A DNA stretch of 64,000 nt. Origin: Doryteuthis pealeii. Its lineage: Eukaryota > Mollusca > Cephalopoda > Myopsida > Loliginidae. The notes below the pieces were generated by a model. It saw only the letters and a list, made by a program, of their open reading frames with translations. It had not been told where the DNA came from and did no database searches. The position numbers were made by a program, and so were the translations under genes. How positions within the stretch are numbered: the first letter of the stretch is position 1; each line of letters opens with the position of its first letter. The DNA lies in contig CM042148.1 in the NCBI GenBank assembly GCA_023376005.1, positions 66,469,098 to 66,533,097 of the forward strand. The letters are read 5' to 3'. Below, one piece after another: positions 10,524 through 20,639 of the stretch.

Positions 10524-11800
10524 TTTCTTTTGATTACTCTTTTTACTTATTTTCATCTTTTCTTGATTTACTTTTTCTTTCTCTCTTATTTTCCCCTTTC
10601 TTTTCTTTTTTTCTTCTTTCTTCTTTTCCATTACTTTATTTTCATCTTTTCTTAATTCACATTTTCATTCTTTCTTTTTCTTTCTTTCTTTCTATCTTTC
10701 TTTCTTTCTTTTCTTGTTTCTCTTTTTATCTACATTAGTTTCTTTTTTTCCTTGATTTACTTTTTTTTTCTTTCTTACTTTTTTTCATCATTTCTATTTA
10801 CCTTTTCTTCCTTTCTTATTTTCTCCTTTATTTCTTTCTTTCTTTATTCTTTTCCCTTTATTTTCTTCTTTCCTTAATTTAAATTTTCTTTCTTTCTTTT
10901 TTCTTTACTGCTTTATTTCTTTCCTTGTTTCTCTTTTTATCTACTTTCATTTTCTTTTTTCATTGATTTACTTTTCTTTTTCTTTCTTTCTTCCTTCTTT
11001 ATTTTTTATATTTTCTTGATTTTCTTTCTTTCTTTCCTTCTTTCTTTCTTTCTTTCTTTCCTTCTTTCTTTCTTTCCTTTTCTTTATTTTTATATTTTAT
11101 TGATTTACTTTTTCTTTCTTTCTTTCTCTTTTTCTTTCCTTCCTTCTTTCCTTTTCTTTATTTTTAAATTTTCTTGATTTACTTTTTCTTTCTTTCTTTC
11201 CTTCTTCTTTCTTTTTTCCCTCTTTCTTTCTTTCTTCTTTCTTTCTTTCTTTTCTTTATTTTTATATTTTTCTTTATTTACTTTCTTTTTTTTCCTTTCT
11301 TTCTTTCCTTTCTTTTTTATTTTTATATTTTCTTGATTTACTTTTTCTTTCTTTCTTTCTCTTTTTCTTTCCTTCTTTCTTTCCTTCTTTCTTTATTTTT
11401 ATATTTTCTTGATTTACTTTTTCTTTCTTTCTTTCTTTCTTTCTTCTTTCTTCTTTCTTTCTTTCTTTCTTTCTTTCTTTTTTTTATTTTTATATTTTCT
11501 TGATTTACTTTTTTTCTTTCTTATGTTCCATCTTTATTTATTTATTTATTTATTTCCTCTTTTCACTTTATCTTCATTTTTCCTTAATTCATTTTCTTTC
11601 TTTCTTTCTTTCTTTCTTTCTTTCCTTCTTTCTTTCTTTCTTTCCTTACTTTACTTTATTTTCATATTTCCTTAATTTTGTCTTCGGTTGTTTCTTTCTT
11701 TCTTTCTTACTTTCTTTCTTTCTTTCTTTCCTCTTTACATTTACTTTATTTTCCTATTTCCTTTATTTACTCTTTCTTCCTTTCTTTCTAGCTCAAGTAT
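9896..11800 (+). repeat. Long polypyrimidine (TTTC)n-rich tract
   Basis: About 1.9 kb is almost wholly T and C on the + strand. It is built from TTTC/TTCC tetramers with interspersed ATTTACTTT and TTTTCTTGATTTAC words that recur every 60-120 bp. The recurrence of TATTTTCTTGATTTACTTTT (near 11090, 11170, 11330, 11405 and 11495) shows a higher-order tandem unit on top of the tetramer. A pure (CT)n block lies at 10473-10516. The Phe/Ser/Leu-rich frames are compositional. Confidence 0.95.
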
Positions 11801-11819
11801 TTTTATTCTTTTATTTTTA

Positions 11820-12265
11820 TTATTTCCAGACTCCATCGCCATGATTTAAGATGAAATAACGTAACGATGTCTTTGTACAAAAGGAGCGCCGCGAATTTAT
11901 TTGCCCGAAAAGTAATTATCCTCTTTGGATTGATTAGAAAACAGCAGCAGCAGCAGCAGAACAGCAGTTGATTATCGTCAAGTCTCCTGAGGTGTCAAAT
12001 CGAAAGTCCGAAGAAAGAGGGAGAAAGAAAAATGGCAGGTGTGAAACAAGACGCGCCAATCAATCTCATTGTGACTAACAAGTAAAAACAACGAAGATAA
12101 TATTAATCAACTATGACCTTTTCCTTCCCGCTTTTAATATAATTGAAACCTGGTAAACATTACAAGAAAGCAAAATAAAACAATAAAAAACCCAAAACTA
12201 CTACCAATACAATCATAACTACTATTACGTTCACTTTCAGACTAATAGCCTTGTGCTACAGTACG
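11820..12265. other. Single-copy-looking stretch with a (CAG)6 run
   Basis: Higher-complexity sequence than its neighbours, with GAGCGCCGCGAATTTATTTG near 11882 and a short CAG trinucleotide run at 11942-11960. No reading frame of useful length. It may be conserved non-coding DNA; nothing in the sequence proves it. Confidence 0.4.
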
Positions 12266-12267
12266 GT

Positions 12268-12513
12268 GGGACCGGGATAGCTCAGTCGGTAGAGCGTTCG
12301 GCTAGAAACCACAAGGTTCCTAGTTCGATACCGGTCCTCGCCAACTCAGCGTATGAGTAGCACAGGGATCTGCGCGGTAAAGTAAGGAGCTGATGGTAGG
12401 TGTGGCGCTCCACCACAGATTCCAAAACAATTTCCTTGGTCTAGCGCTAGTGAAAAGGGGATAGACTCCCTCGCTGAGTGGCTGATACCGACTTTAGGCC
12501 GCACCGACGACTT
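12268..12513 (+). repeat. S1 SINE, full-length-like copy
   Basis: The head has A box TAGCTCAGTCGGTAGAGCG and B box AGTTCGATACC about 45 bp later, as in a tRNA promoter. The body carries GCGGTAAAGTAAGGAGCTGA, GTGGCGCTCCACC, GGTCTAGCGCTAGTG, GGGGATAGACTCCCTCGCTG and GCTGATACCGAC, and ends at CCGACGACTT. Such internal promoters drive RNA polymerase III transcription. It has no coding capacity and depends on a LINE for mobility (family knowledge). Confidence 0.9.
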
Positions 12514-12539
12514 ACTGTACGGTAGAGTAAAGTAAGTAA

Positions 12540-12809
12540 AGTCATCGGGGCAGCCTAATGTCGGTATCAGCCATACAGCGAGGGAGTCTATCCCTATTTC
12601 ACTAGCGCTAGACCAAGGAGATTATATTAGCATCAGAGATGGAGCGCCACACCTACCGTCAGCTCCTCACTTTACCGCACCACACTGACTATCAGATTCC
12701 CACTTTACCGCACAGATCCAAACTATGCTACTCATGCGCATTAGACATGGGCCGGATCGGATCCGGAATCTTGTCGTTCCTATGTGGGTGCTCTACCAAC
12801 TGAGGTAGA
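12540..12809 (-). repeat. S1 SINE, inverted copy
   Basis: Reverse-oriented relative of the copy 27 bp to its left, with all body hallmarks and a degraded head (CTCTACCAACTGAG at 12791-12806). It contains a duplicated CACTTTACCGCAC word, and its head is diverged around GGCCGGATCGGATCC. Confidence 0.85.
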
Positions 12810-12899
12810 TTAATACGTTAACAATATCGCTCTTAAGGTACCTCACAATGTATAGATTTCTTTGTATCTCACTGCACTAGCGTAGGAGCTGATTAAAGT

Positions 12900-13133
12900 A
12901 AAGTCGACGGGGCGGCCTAAAGTCGGTATCAGCCAGACAGCGAGGGAGTCTATCCCTTTTTCAATAGCGCTAGACCAAGGAGATTGTTTTGGCGTGTGAG
13001 GTGGAGCGCCACACCTATCATCAGCTCCTCACTTTACCGCACAGATCACTGTGCTATTCATACACTGAGTTGGCGAAGGCCGGTATCAAACCAAGAACCT
13101 TGTGATTCCTAGCTGAACACTATACCGAATGAG
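12900..13133 (-). repeat. S1 SINE, inverted copy
   Basis: Third member of the cluster. It has the body hallmarks in reverse complement and a head with GGCCGGTATCAAACC (B box) and a diverged A box near 13118-13133. Confidence 0.85.
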
Positions 13134-13343
13134 AAATTTGAAATAACGGTAATTCTGAATTCACAGGGCCTTGACTATTCACTGACCTTATGGCTGATTG
13201 CTAATTGGTTAGTTTGGTTCGTAGAGACCGAAGGTGAACTTGAATTTGGTAGGTCTAATTTAGGTTTTCAAGGAACCAAGACGTGTCTCCAAGACGGCTA
13301 TTTCTTCTGGGCTGAATAAAAGACGCCTAAAAAATACCCATAC

Positions 13344-13590
13344 GGGCCGGGTTAGCTCAGTCGGTAGAGCGTTCAGCTAGAAATCACAAGGTTCCTAGTT
13401 CGATACCGGTCCTGGCCAACAGAGTTATGAGTAGCACAGGGATCTGTGCGGTAAAGTAAGGTGCTGATGGTAGGTGTGGCGCTCCACCTCAGATGCAAAA
13501 AACAATCTCCTTGGTCTAGCGTTAGTGAAAGGGGGATAGACTTCCTCGTTGACTGGCTGATACCGACATTAGGCCGCCCCGACGACTTTA
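13344..13590 (+). repeat. S1 SINE, full-length-like copy
   Basis: It starts GGGCCGGGTTAGCTCAGTCG, with an intact A box and B box. It ends AGGCCGCCCCGACGACTTTA, the form shared by most members. It looks like the best-preserved S1 copy in the window. Confidence 0.9.
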
Positions 13591-13975
13591 CTTACTTAGT
13601 TACTTATTTGTTTTCCTGACTAAAAGCAACAATGAACAAACTACTACCAATACAATTAAACTGTACGAAAATGAACTAAAAAAATAGTTCATTTCTTGAT
13701 CGACTTATGAGGCATGTTCAGATACTGTAGAGATTAAAACTGTATTTAGTAGAAGAGTGATAAGTTATAAATGTAACCCTAAATTTCTTCAAAATAATCT
13801 TCTTGGCATTTAACAGAATTATTCCGGTAAGTTTTCCACTGTTCGAAGCACCTCTAAACCCCTTCCCTTTTTGTTAATCTAAGCCATCGTGTTTCTTTTA
13901 ATGTCATCCACCTCCTCAGATCTTACCCGTGTGATATATTTTCAATTTAGAAAATACCATTTTTAAGTTGAAAGC

Positions 13976-13977
<2 letters not shown>
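13591..13977. other. Stretch with no recognised feature
   Basis: Ordinary AT-rich DNA; I see no gene, repeat family or RNA in it. Confidence 0.5.

Positions 13978-14030
<53 letters not shown>
13978..14030. repeat. (TA)n microsatellite
   Basis: About 50 bp of TA immediately before the hairpin at 14041. Confidence 0.95.
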
Positions 14031-14036
<6 letters not shown>

Positions 14037-14040
14037 ATTT

Positions 14041-14185
14041 TTGAAGGCAATTACAATGCGTATATCGTATAAAATTCGATAATTATTGGAAATAATCATG
14101 ACAAGCAAAGTCGGCAAGTTTGCCTGTCATGATGATTTAATATTTATCGAATTTTATACGATATACGCATTGTACTTGCCTTCAA
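14041..14185. repeat. Hairpin element, arms about 42 bp
   Basis: TTGAAGGCAATTACAATGCG at 14041 is mirrored by its near-perfect complement ending at 14185, with a spacer of about 60 bp. Half-elements of the same family, with TTGAAGGCACTTACAACGCA, occur at 44206-44260 and 63655-63708. AT microsatellites flank it on both sides. Probably a MITE. Confidence 0.85.
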
Positions 14186-14244
14186 ATAAATAATATACTT
14201 TACTTAACAACGCTTTAAAAAAGCAAATTATCAAATATTATATT

Positions 14245-14295
14245 GTATATATATATATATATATTATATATATATATATATATTATATATATATG
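14245..14295. repeat. (AT)n microsatellite
   Basis: AT dinucleotides with two TT interruptions. Confidence 0.9.
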
Positions 14296-14382
14296 GTTGC
14301 CAAAAGGAAGATTGAATGATAAAAAAACAATAAATGTAACGTTAACTTTTTCAGAACACAATGTGTGTCAAAAAGTACAGAT

Positions 14383-14800
14383 TTAAGTGCACCAGGGAGC
14401 AATGGTGGTGAAGGGGTGTTCTACACTCCCCAAACCTCCAGAACTGGAACCTCACCAGCAGATAGAGTTTAACGTCATACCCAGGATATGAAGATCCTCA
14501 GCCACCGACGTCTAGTACATATATGATTAATATATATATAAGGGCAATAGGCTTGGGCCAATCATATAGGTGTTAGGGCTTGATGTGACCAGCCGATTGA
14601 TTAGAGGGGGCCTCTCCAACCGCCTGTCCAAGTAAGGACCAAAGTGGAGTGTTGCATGTCATGGACTGCTTAGCTACCTGGGCTCCATCCTTAAGCATCA
14701 CGGGTCGCCACCCACGGCCAACAGGTGGCCCCATTGAGGGAGTCTTACCTCTCTCCAGAGGTGCAAACGGTATTCAATTTGACCTTCTGGTTTGGTTTGG
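14383..14800 (+). repeat. Family B repeat, 5'-truncated copy
   Basis: It begins inside the unit at AGTGCACCAGGGAGCAATGG and runs through CTCACCAGCAGATAGAG, GGGCTTGATGTGACCAGC and GGGTCGCCACCCACGG, ending GAGGGAGTCTTACC. A TATA dinucleotide expansion interrupts it at 14528-14540. Confidence 0.8.
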
Positions 14801-14904
14801 TTTTTTATCTTTATTATAGACGTCTATTTTCATTTCACATCTTTTGAAATATTTCGTTACATTTTTTCTTCTTGTTTTGTTTTTTTATTTCGGTGGCGGC
14901 CGAA

Positions 14905-15137
14905 TCTCCGTAGAGGACTGTTCATGTCAGAAGTCACCCTGACACAACACCATGAAGCTAAGAGGTCTAGAAGAAAGCAGCGGCAACAAAGTATCGGCAC
15001 ATCAACATCTTCATGGACAGCCTTCAAATGCGAAATCTGTGGTCGAGAATATTTTTCAAACATCGGACTTCCCAGTCACAGGAGGCGCTGTAACTTCAGG
15101 GGCACATAACAACTTTATTATAGTCTCCCGAGACTGA
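14905..15137 (+). pseudogene. LINE ORF2 C-terminal fragment with zinc-finger-like end
   Basis: In frame up to the stop at 15107-15109 the sequence encodes EAKRSRRKQRQ, then FKCEICGREYFSNIGL and SHRRRC. That is a basic linker and a C-x2-C-x12-H-x4-C finger, typical of the extreme C terminus of a widespread invertebrate non-LTR retrotransposon polymerase. A second, more diverged copy lies at 20640-21175. The reverse transcriptase domain itself is absent, as expected of a 5'-truncated insertion. Family assignment is from recall of this motif order, not a search. Confidence 0.6.
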
Positions 15138-15842
15138 AATGCCAATGATTTTCATTCACATCTTTTAAAATAATGTCTTTAGTTTTTCCTTCTTGTTTCT
15201 CTCTTTTCTTTTTTCTTATCTATCCTCTGTTACTGTTCAATTTCCTTCAACCTCCCTTTCTTTTACCAGCTTTCATTCTTTGGGAATGAAAATAGTCTTC
15301 GCTGAACGAAAGATTTTGCCCATAACTTCTTTAGATTAATGTATACTAAACTGCCTATCAAAGCTACAGATATTAAATGACAGAAAACTGTATCCGGTGG
15401 TGAGGTTCTAGTTGTAAACCTCTGGGTGAGTTTGAAGTACACTTTCATTGACATTACTCCCAGGTCCACTTGAAGTTCGACGGTGACTTTTGGCTTTCAA
15501 CAATTCTATTAGTTTCTCCAATTCTACATTTTCCATCTGCTATGCACAGTTCTGTGACATCTTTGCCGGCGAGGTGATGCTATTGGGCAATTATTAACCT
15601 CTACCTCACCCCAGTATTCTTGGTGGACCTCGACATTAAATTCAACCTTCTGCCTTCGCTGCAAGGCAAATAGACATCGACATCTGTTCGATCAAGCGGT
15701 GAGTTATTTGTAGATTATGGTAACATTTAACCCTGTGGGAAACAAAGATTCTAATACGGGTCATGTTTCAATGTTGCATGCTGTGTGAATTCTATAAAGG
15801 TAGTAAGGAAGCATAAACGGAGAAGAAGAATTGTGCTGTGTG
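15138..15842. other. Unassigned non-coding stretch
   Basis: About 700 bp with no recognised repeat or RNA. Short open frames exist on both strands but lack protein-like composition. Confidence 0.45.
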
Positions 15843-17340
15843 AATATTTACCCAACCCATTCGCCACGGGGAAGATGTGACACAAAGTCACAAGTATGAG
15901 ACATCAAGCGAGGATATTTACCCAACCCGTTCACCACTGGTAAGATGTGACATAAAGTCAAAAGTATGCAGAAGCGAAGCATAATTAAGCAGCCTGTACC
16001 ACAGGGTGGGATGTGACACAAGGTCAACAAGTATGAGACATCAAGCGAGGATAATTACGCAGCCTGTACCACAATGTGACACAAGGTCACAAGGTATGGC
16101 GAGATATTTACCCATTCAACACAAGCGACCAGCTCGTTCGCCAAAGTTGACACAAGTCACAAGTATGAGACTCAGCGAGGATAGCGAGGATAGTTCACCA
16201 GAGGACGTACTCACCACTCTCATATGACATCAAGCGAGGATATTTACCCAACCCGTTTCACCACTGGTAAATGTGACAAAAGATCACAGTATGAGAACAT
16301 CAGGCGAGGATATTTTACCCAGCTCGTTCGCCAGGGTAGGATCTGACACAAGGTCACAAGTATGAGACATCACGAGGATATTTACAACCCGTTCACACGG
16401 GTAAGGTGTGACACAAAGTGACAAATATGAGACATCAAGCGATGATATTTACCCAGCTGTACCACAGGTTGGGATGACATGCAAATAGTCACAAGTATGC
16501 GACATCAAGCGAGGATATTTACCCAACCCGTTCGCCACGGGGAAGATGGTGACATAAAGTCACAAGTATGCGACATCAAGCGATTTATATTTACCCAGCC
16601 TGTACCACAGGGTGGGATGTGACACAAGGTCACAAGTATGAGACATCAAGCGAGGATATTTACCCAGCCTGTACCACAGGGTGGGATGTGACACAAGGTC
16701 ACAAGTATGCGACATCAAGCGAGGATATTTACCCAAACCCGTTCGCCACGGGGAAGATGTGACATAAAGTCACAAGTATGCGTCATCAAGCGAGGATATT
16801 TACCCAACCCGTTCGCCACGGGGAAGATGTGACATAAAGTCACAAGTATGCGACATCAAGCGAGGATATTTACCCAACCCGTTCACCAAGGGTAAGATGT
16901 GACATAAAGTCACAAGTATGAGACATCAAACGAGGATATTTACCCAGCCCGTTCGCCAGGGTAGGCTCTGACACAAGGTCACAAGTATGAGACATCAAAC
17001 GAGGATATTTACCCAACCCGTTCACCACGGGTAAGATGTGACACAAAATCACAAATATGAGACATCAAGTGAGGATATTAACGAGCCTGTTCCACAGGGT
17101 GGGATGTGGCATAAAGTCACAAATTTGAGACATCCAGCGAGAATATTACCCAACCCGTTGGATAGGGTTAGATGTGATACAACTTCACAAGAATGAGATA
17201 TCCAGCGAGGATATTACCCAACCCGTTGGACAGGGTGAGATGTGACACAAAGTCACAAGTATGAGACATCCAGTGAAAATATTTAACCAACCCGTTTGAC
17301 AGCATTGGATATGACACAAAGTCACAAGTATGAGACATGA
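15843..17340. repeat. Minisatellite, 69-bp unit, about 21 copies
   Basis: The unit reads TATTTACCCA...CCACAGGGTGGGATGTGACA...GTCACAAGTATGAGACATC and AAGCGAGGA, about 69 bp. Adjacent units differ by substitutions and small indels, with two subtypes: CCTGTACCACAGGG and CCCGTTCGCCACGG. Copies at the right end (after 17080) are most diverged, with AACCCGTTGGACAGGG. Because 69 is divisible by three, several frames stay open over two or three units (23-residue periodicity). The indels break them elsewhere, so coding is unlikely. It ends beside the AT tract at 17425. Confidence 0.95.
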
Positions 17341-17420
17341 TGCTGAGCTTAATGCTTAACGAAATATATCTCCTACATACGCTTTGTCTGAGCTTTGTGT
17401 TCCGTGTTCCACATATCTCT

Positions 17421-17424
<4 letters not shown>

Positions 17425-17478
<54 letters not shown>
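17425..17478. repeat. (TA)n microsatellite
   Basis: About 50 bp of TA. Confidence 0.95.
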
Positions 17479-17482
<4 letters not shown>

Positions 17483-17821
17483 TTTCTGGAGGAACATTTA
17501 TTCAAAATTAAATGATGTCCTTTGTCATCGACTGCATCAATAAATCAATGAATAAATAAGTAAGTAAATAAACCAATTAAGAAAATCAATCATTAAAATT
17601 TTCGTGACTCCGACGGTTTTAATTTTTTTTTGACAATATGTCACAAACGAATAAGTGACAGATTAAGTGGTTTTTCGGAAACAAAATATGTCTTCATGAT
17701 TGTCTTTACTTATTCATTACTTAAGAAAAGAAAACACCACAATATAAAAATAGGATTTGTAAAAGGGTGGTGAAAAACGCACTTACTTGGGAAGGACTGT
17801 AGAAATAGTTATAGAAAACAC

Positions 17822-17970
17822 ACAGTCGTAATATAATAGTTAAATAATAATAGTAATATAATAGTTAAATAATAATAAATATAATAGTTAAATATAAATA
17901 TAGATAAATATAATAGTTAAATATATAATAGTTAAATAATAAGATATAAATATAATAGTTCAATAATAAA
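17822..17970. repeat. AT-rich tandem repeat, ATAATAGTTAAAT unit
   Basis: The words TATAATAGTTAAATA and TATAATAGTTAAATAATAAT recur seven or more times with variable spacing of 15-30 bp. A low-complexity tandem array. Confidence 0.8.
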
Positions 17971-18179
17971 ATATGTGTTAAATCCTCACTAGGTACCAAA
18001 TACTGTGTTATTTTTTGTAAATAACCATTGGTTAGGTTTTGGTTCTTTGTTTAATAGTATATCTACATTCGTGTGTAATCTAATACCAAAGCCATCCTTG
18101 TAGAAGGACATTAGTGGTACTATTGCCTGAATTTTTTAGAAGAAGCTTGATAATTTGTATAATTTACATTTTTCAGACT

Positions 18180-18472
18180 GTAATTGTTACGACTTTTGTG
18201 AACATCCTTTAGGCTTCAAACAAAAGTGCTGTCCAGTGGAGATCCTTTGTGTTAAGCAGAGCGCGATCCTTAATGAAGAATCCTTTGGTTGCTCCTTGGT
18301 ATTCCTCAGTCTTGCAGGTCCTTCGTCAATCATTGCAAACGGACGTCTCTCAGTATCAGCGATTAAGTAGTTAACCAGCCACGTATTCGGGCTGTTGATT
18401 GGCTGGGGTTTAAACCACGTGACCTGGCTTAGTCTATAAATTTAAGTGGTGTATTGTAGCACACCTAATATA
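18180..18472 (-). repeat. Family C repeat, about 290 bp
   Basis: Hallmarks are CTTTAGGCTTCAA, AAGAATCCTTTGGTTG, CTCCTTGGT, CTTCGTCAAT, GACGTCTCTCAGTATCAG, GGGCTGTTGATTGGCTG and TATAAATTTAAGTGG. The opposite orientation occurs at 25168, 34246 and 49790, and the same orientation at 58028. Orientation is arbitrary because no promoter or tail was identified. Confidence 0.8.
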
Positions 18473-18510
18473 TCAAAATAAATATAATATAATAAAAATA
18501 AAATATTTTA

Positions 18511-18800
18511 TGGAGGTGCTTGGCATAATGGTTAGAGTCGTAGGAAATGAAATCGTCGACCCGAGTTCAAATCCTGGACGAAACTGTTTGCATTTCACAT
18601 AGCGGTAATACCCTTGGGAAAGGTATGAATCCAACTATACTCCCTTCAGCTATGAGTAAATAGTAAGGCAGACTGGGCTCTTTAACCTTGGTTAGGCAAC
18701 CGGTCTAGGAGAAGGAAAACTCTGAATTCAAACCTGTTAAACTCTGCTTAAGAAATTGACCTTGTGTCGCATCCTGCTCGTGCGGAGGGGTTGGTAAATA
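18511..18800 (+). repeat. S2 SINE, full-length-like copy
   Basis: The head has TGGCATAATGGTTAGAG (A box) and GAGTTCAAATCCTGG (B box), with spacing like a tRNA. The body holds CATAGCGGTAATACCC, GGGAAAGGTATGAATCCAAC, CTAGGAGAAGGAAAACTC and CAAACCTGTTAAACTC. It ends TTGTGTCGCATCCTGCTCG and GGAGGGGTTGGTAAATATAT. The final TAAATATAT leads into an AT run, as in several S2 copies that seed (AT)n tails. Confidence 0.9.
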
Positions 18801-18885
18801 TATATATATCAAAATATTTGTTGGAATATACACAACGTTTGGGCCATCGGGTGTTTCTTGACGAACACGAGAACAATCTGCATTT

Positions 18886-19062
18886 AATGAAGGGTTCGGT
18901 TCGAAGTTCCATGAAGGCTTTCGATTACGACGTGAAGTTCCCGAATTTGACAAGAAGATTCCCGAGTTCGACAAGTAACGCCTGAATATGGCCGGGAGGG
19001 GCACATCGGCCGAAACATTGTGTATATAATAATAAAGGAGAGGACAACAGTCCGAAAATCTG
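18886..19062 (+). repeat. Family E repeat with 21-bp internal units
   Basis: It starts GAAGGGTTCGGTTCGAAGTTCC, carries about three 21-bp units of the type AAGATTCCCGAGTTCGAC, then CACATCGGCCGAAACATTGT and AATAATAAAGGAGAGGACAA, and ends in the CAGTCCGAAAATC tail. Related copies are listed elsewhere; the number of 21-bp units varies. Confidence 0.8.
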
Positions 19063-19156
19063 AATCATACAAAGTAGTGATACTACTTAACTGGTCTGGT
19101 TTCATTTGCCCAAAAACTGACTACACAAAACATTATTACCCCGAAATAATTTCATC

Positions 19157-19301
19157 ATTGCTCCCAGGTCCACTCTGACCCGGAGTGGTAGTACCTTTTA
19201 GGGTCCCATCTATGTGTTAAATAGAAAAATCTGTAAAAAAAAAAACAACTGGGTATCCATTAAGAATGAATTTTTCAAAACTTAGTCGGCATTAAATGAC
19301 C
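19157..19301 (-). repeat. Family B repeat fragment
   Basis: Only the 3' part of the unit in reverse orientation: TTGCTCCCAGGTCCACTCTG, CGGAGTGGTAGTACC, ATCCATTAAGAATGAA and GGCATTAAATGACCC. Confidence 0.75.
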
Positions 19302-19429
19302 CACATCTCTAGCAAGTCAGGTTGTAAATAGCGAGAGAAAAATCCGTAGGTATTACTATATTTGCTTTAAAACTGTTCAAGTGAGAAACACATGCCGATA
19401 CGACTGTGGCAATAGAATACACCGACTGC

Positions 19430-19945
19430 ACCTCTACATAGGGGTAAGATGCTTAAGGACGGATTTCTGGTAGCTGGGCAGCACATGACACGCAGCACAT
19501 CCCTGTGGCCCTTACTTGAGCTAGACGAGTGGTTGCTGAGTCAGCATCAAATCAATCAGCTCGTCACGTCACCTATATTATTTTTAGCGACCCTATTGCC
19601 CTTATGGCAACCGCGACCTTTTTTATCATATATGTGCTAGAATGCGGTGGCTGAGGGTCTTAGTGTCCTGGGTATGACCTTAAACTGCACCTAGGGGTAA
19701 AGTTCCAATTCTTGAGCTCTGTGGAGTGTATAGTACACCTTCATCGTCATTACTCCCAAGTCCACTCTGAGCCGGAGTGGTAGACCCTGTTAGGATTCCA
19801 TCTATGGGTAAATTAGATCAAATGATGAGTTAAAAACGTGTTTAAAAATGGAATACCCAACAAGAAAGAAGAAGATAATACGTCTTCGGTATAAGATAAG
19901 CCAAGAGTTGACATAACATAAAATCCAACCAAGCAACCAACAAAT
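19430..19945 (-). repeat. Family B repeat, diverged long copy
   Basis: Reverse orientation. GATGCTTAAGGACGGA, CTTACTTGAGCTAGACG, CCCTATTGCCCTTATGGCAA, GCGGTGGCTGAGGGTCTT and TCCACTCTGAGCCGGAGTGG follow one another in family order. The tail AGCCAAGAGTTGACATAAC ends it, followed by CCAACCAAGCAACC (CCAA)n-like repeats. Confidence 0.75.
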
Positions 19946-20099
19946 CAAATAGTTAGTATATACTTAATAAAAGACAAAGTTTTTAGAAAAAAAAGTTTAT
20001 AAAATTCAGTCAACATAAATTTTTCAAAGTTAACTTGGTTTTGATTCATTGGTTCATTGGCTGAAGTGGACGGTATGTCAACCCGTTTGGGGATATTTT

Positions 20100-20270
20100 A
20101 TAATGGAGAAGCAAGGACGAACTCATAAGTAACGTTCTCCTGAGGACACATACAAATGAGCACCCCAGTGTTGACCGACCAGCAAAAGCGTACAGCAATC
20201 AGGTCTGTTCAGGATCCGGATACTCCGCCGGGATGACCGATTGACAGTTGTCAATAGAGAGTTATGAATA
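20100..20270 (+). pseudogene. LINE 3'-end fragment
   Basis: It encodes a decayed version of the segment better preserved in the next entry: GCAAGGACGAACTCATAAGT, GTTGACCGACCAGCAAA and CCGGGATGACCG are shared. It ends near the first ATGATGATG run at 20278. Confidence 0.55.
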
Positions 20271-20275
20271 TCCTA

Positions 20276-20545
20276 ATTATGATGATGATGAAGATGAACA
20301 AGACATGCAGGAAAAGCAAGCACGAACTCATAAGTGACGTTCTCCTGAGTACACCTACAAATGAGCACCTCAGTGTTGACCGACCGGCAAAAACGTACAT
20401 CAAACAGCTCTTTACGGATTCCGGATACCGTATGGAAAACCTGCCAGGAAGGATGACCGGTAGGGACGGGTGACCCGAGAGTCATGGAAACCCGTGCTGT
20501 CAGCATGATATGATGATGATGATGATGATGATGATGTACTTTTAT
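20276..20545 (+). pseudogene. LINE ORF2 C-terminal fragment with (ATG)n tail
   Basis: The frame from 20309 reads KHELISDVLLSTPT, then VDRPAKTYIKQLFTDSGY and ENLPGRMTGRDG. It matches the motif order DVLLWTP...GRPARTYI.QLC.D.G...DLP..M.DR.GW, found at the C terminus of many invertebrate LINE polymerases. The tail (GATGAT)n at 20511-20536 is a typical microsatellite-like LINE end. The 60713 copy on the plus strand is less damaged. Assignment is from motif recall. Confidence 0.6.
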
Positions 20546-20639
20546 AACAATTTAGTTGTTTCTTAACTAAAGTTTGCAAAGTTATGTCAAGTATTCTTAT
20601 CTAATACAAATAATTAACACACAGTTAAATGGTTTTAAG

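Noticed and set aside
10247..11844. Several 88-163-codon frames rich in Phe, Ser and Leu that look like membrane proteins
   Set aside because: Composition follows from the (TTTC)n tract; hydrophobicity here is not evidence of transmembrane segments.
12268..12340. tRNA gene at the S1 head (and the other S1, S2 and D heads)
   Set aside because: A and B boxes fit, but acceptor and anticodon stems do not pair and the sequence continues into a conserved SINE body in every copy.
14857..15063. Minus-strand frame over the LINE zinc-finger end
   Set aside because: Antisense shadow of the plus-strand LINE fragment.
16568..16762. Protein with a 23-residue repeat
   Set aside because: The frame exists only because 69 is divisible by three; indels in neighbouring units break it, and the opposite strand is equally open.
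15843..17340. CRISPR array
   Set aside because: Regular 69-bp periodicity comes from contiguous diverged units with no unique spacers; the context is eukaryotic.
18155..18370. Cysteine-rich 71-codon frame as a secreted peptide
   Set aside because: It falls in family C; other copies of the repeat do not keep the frame.
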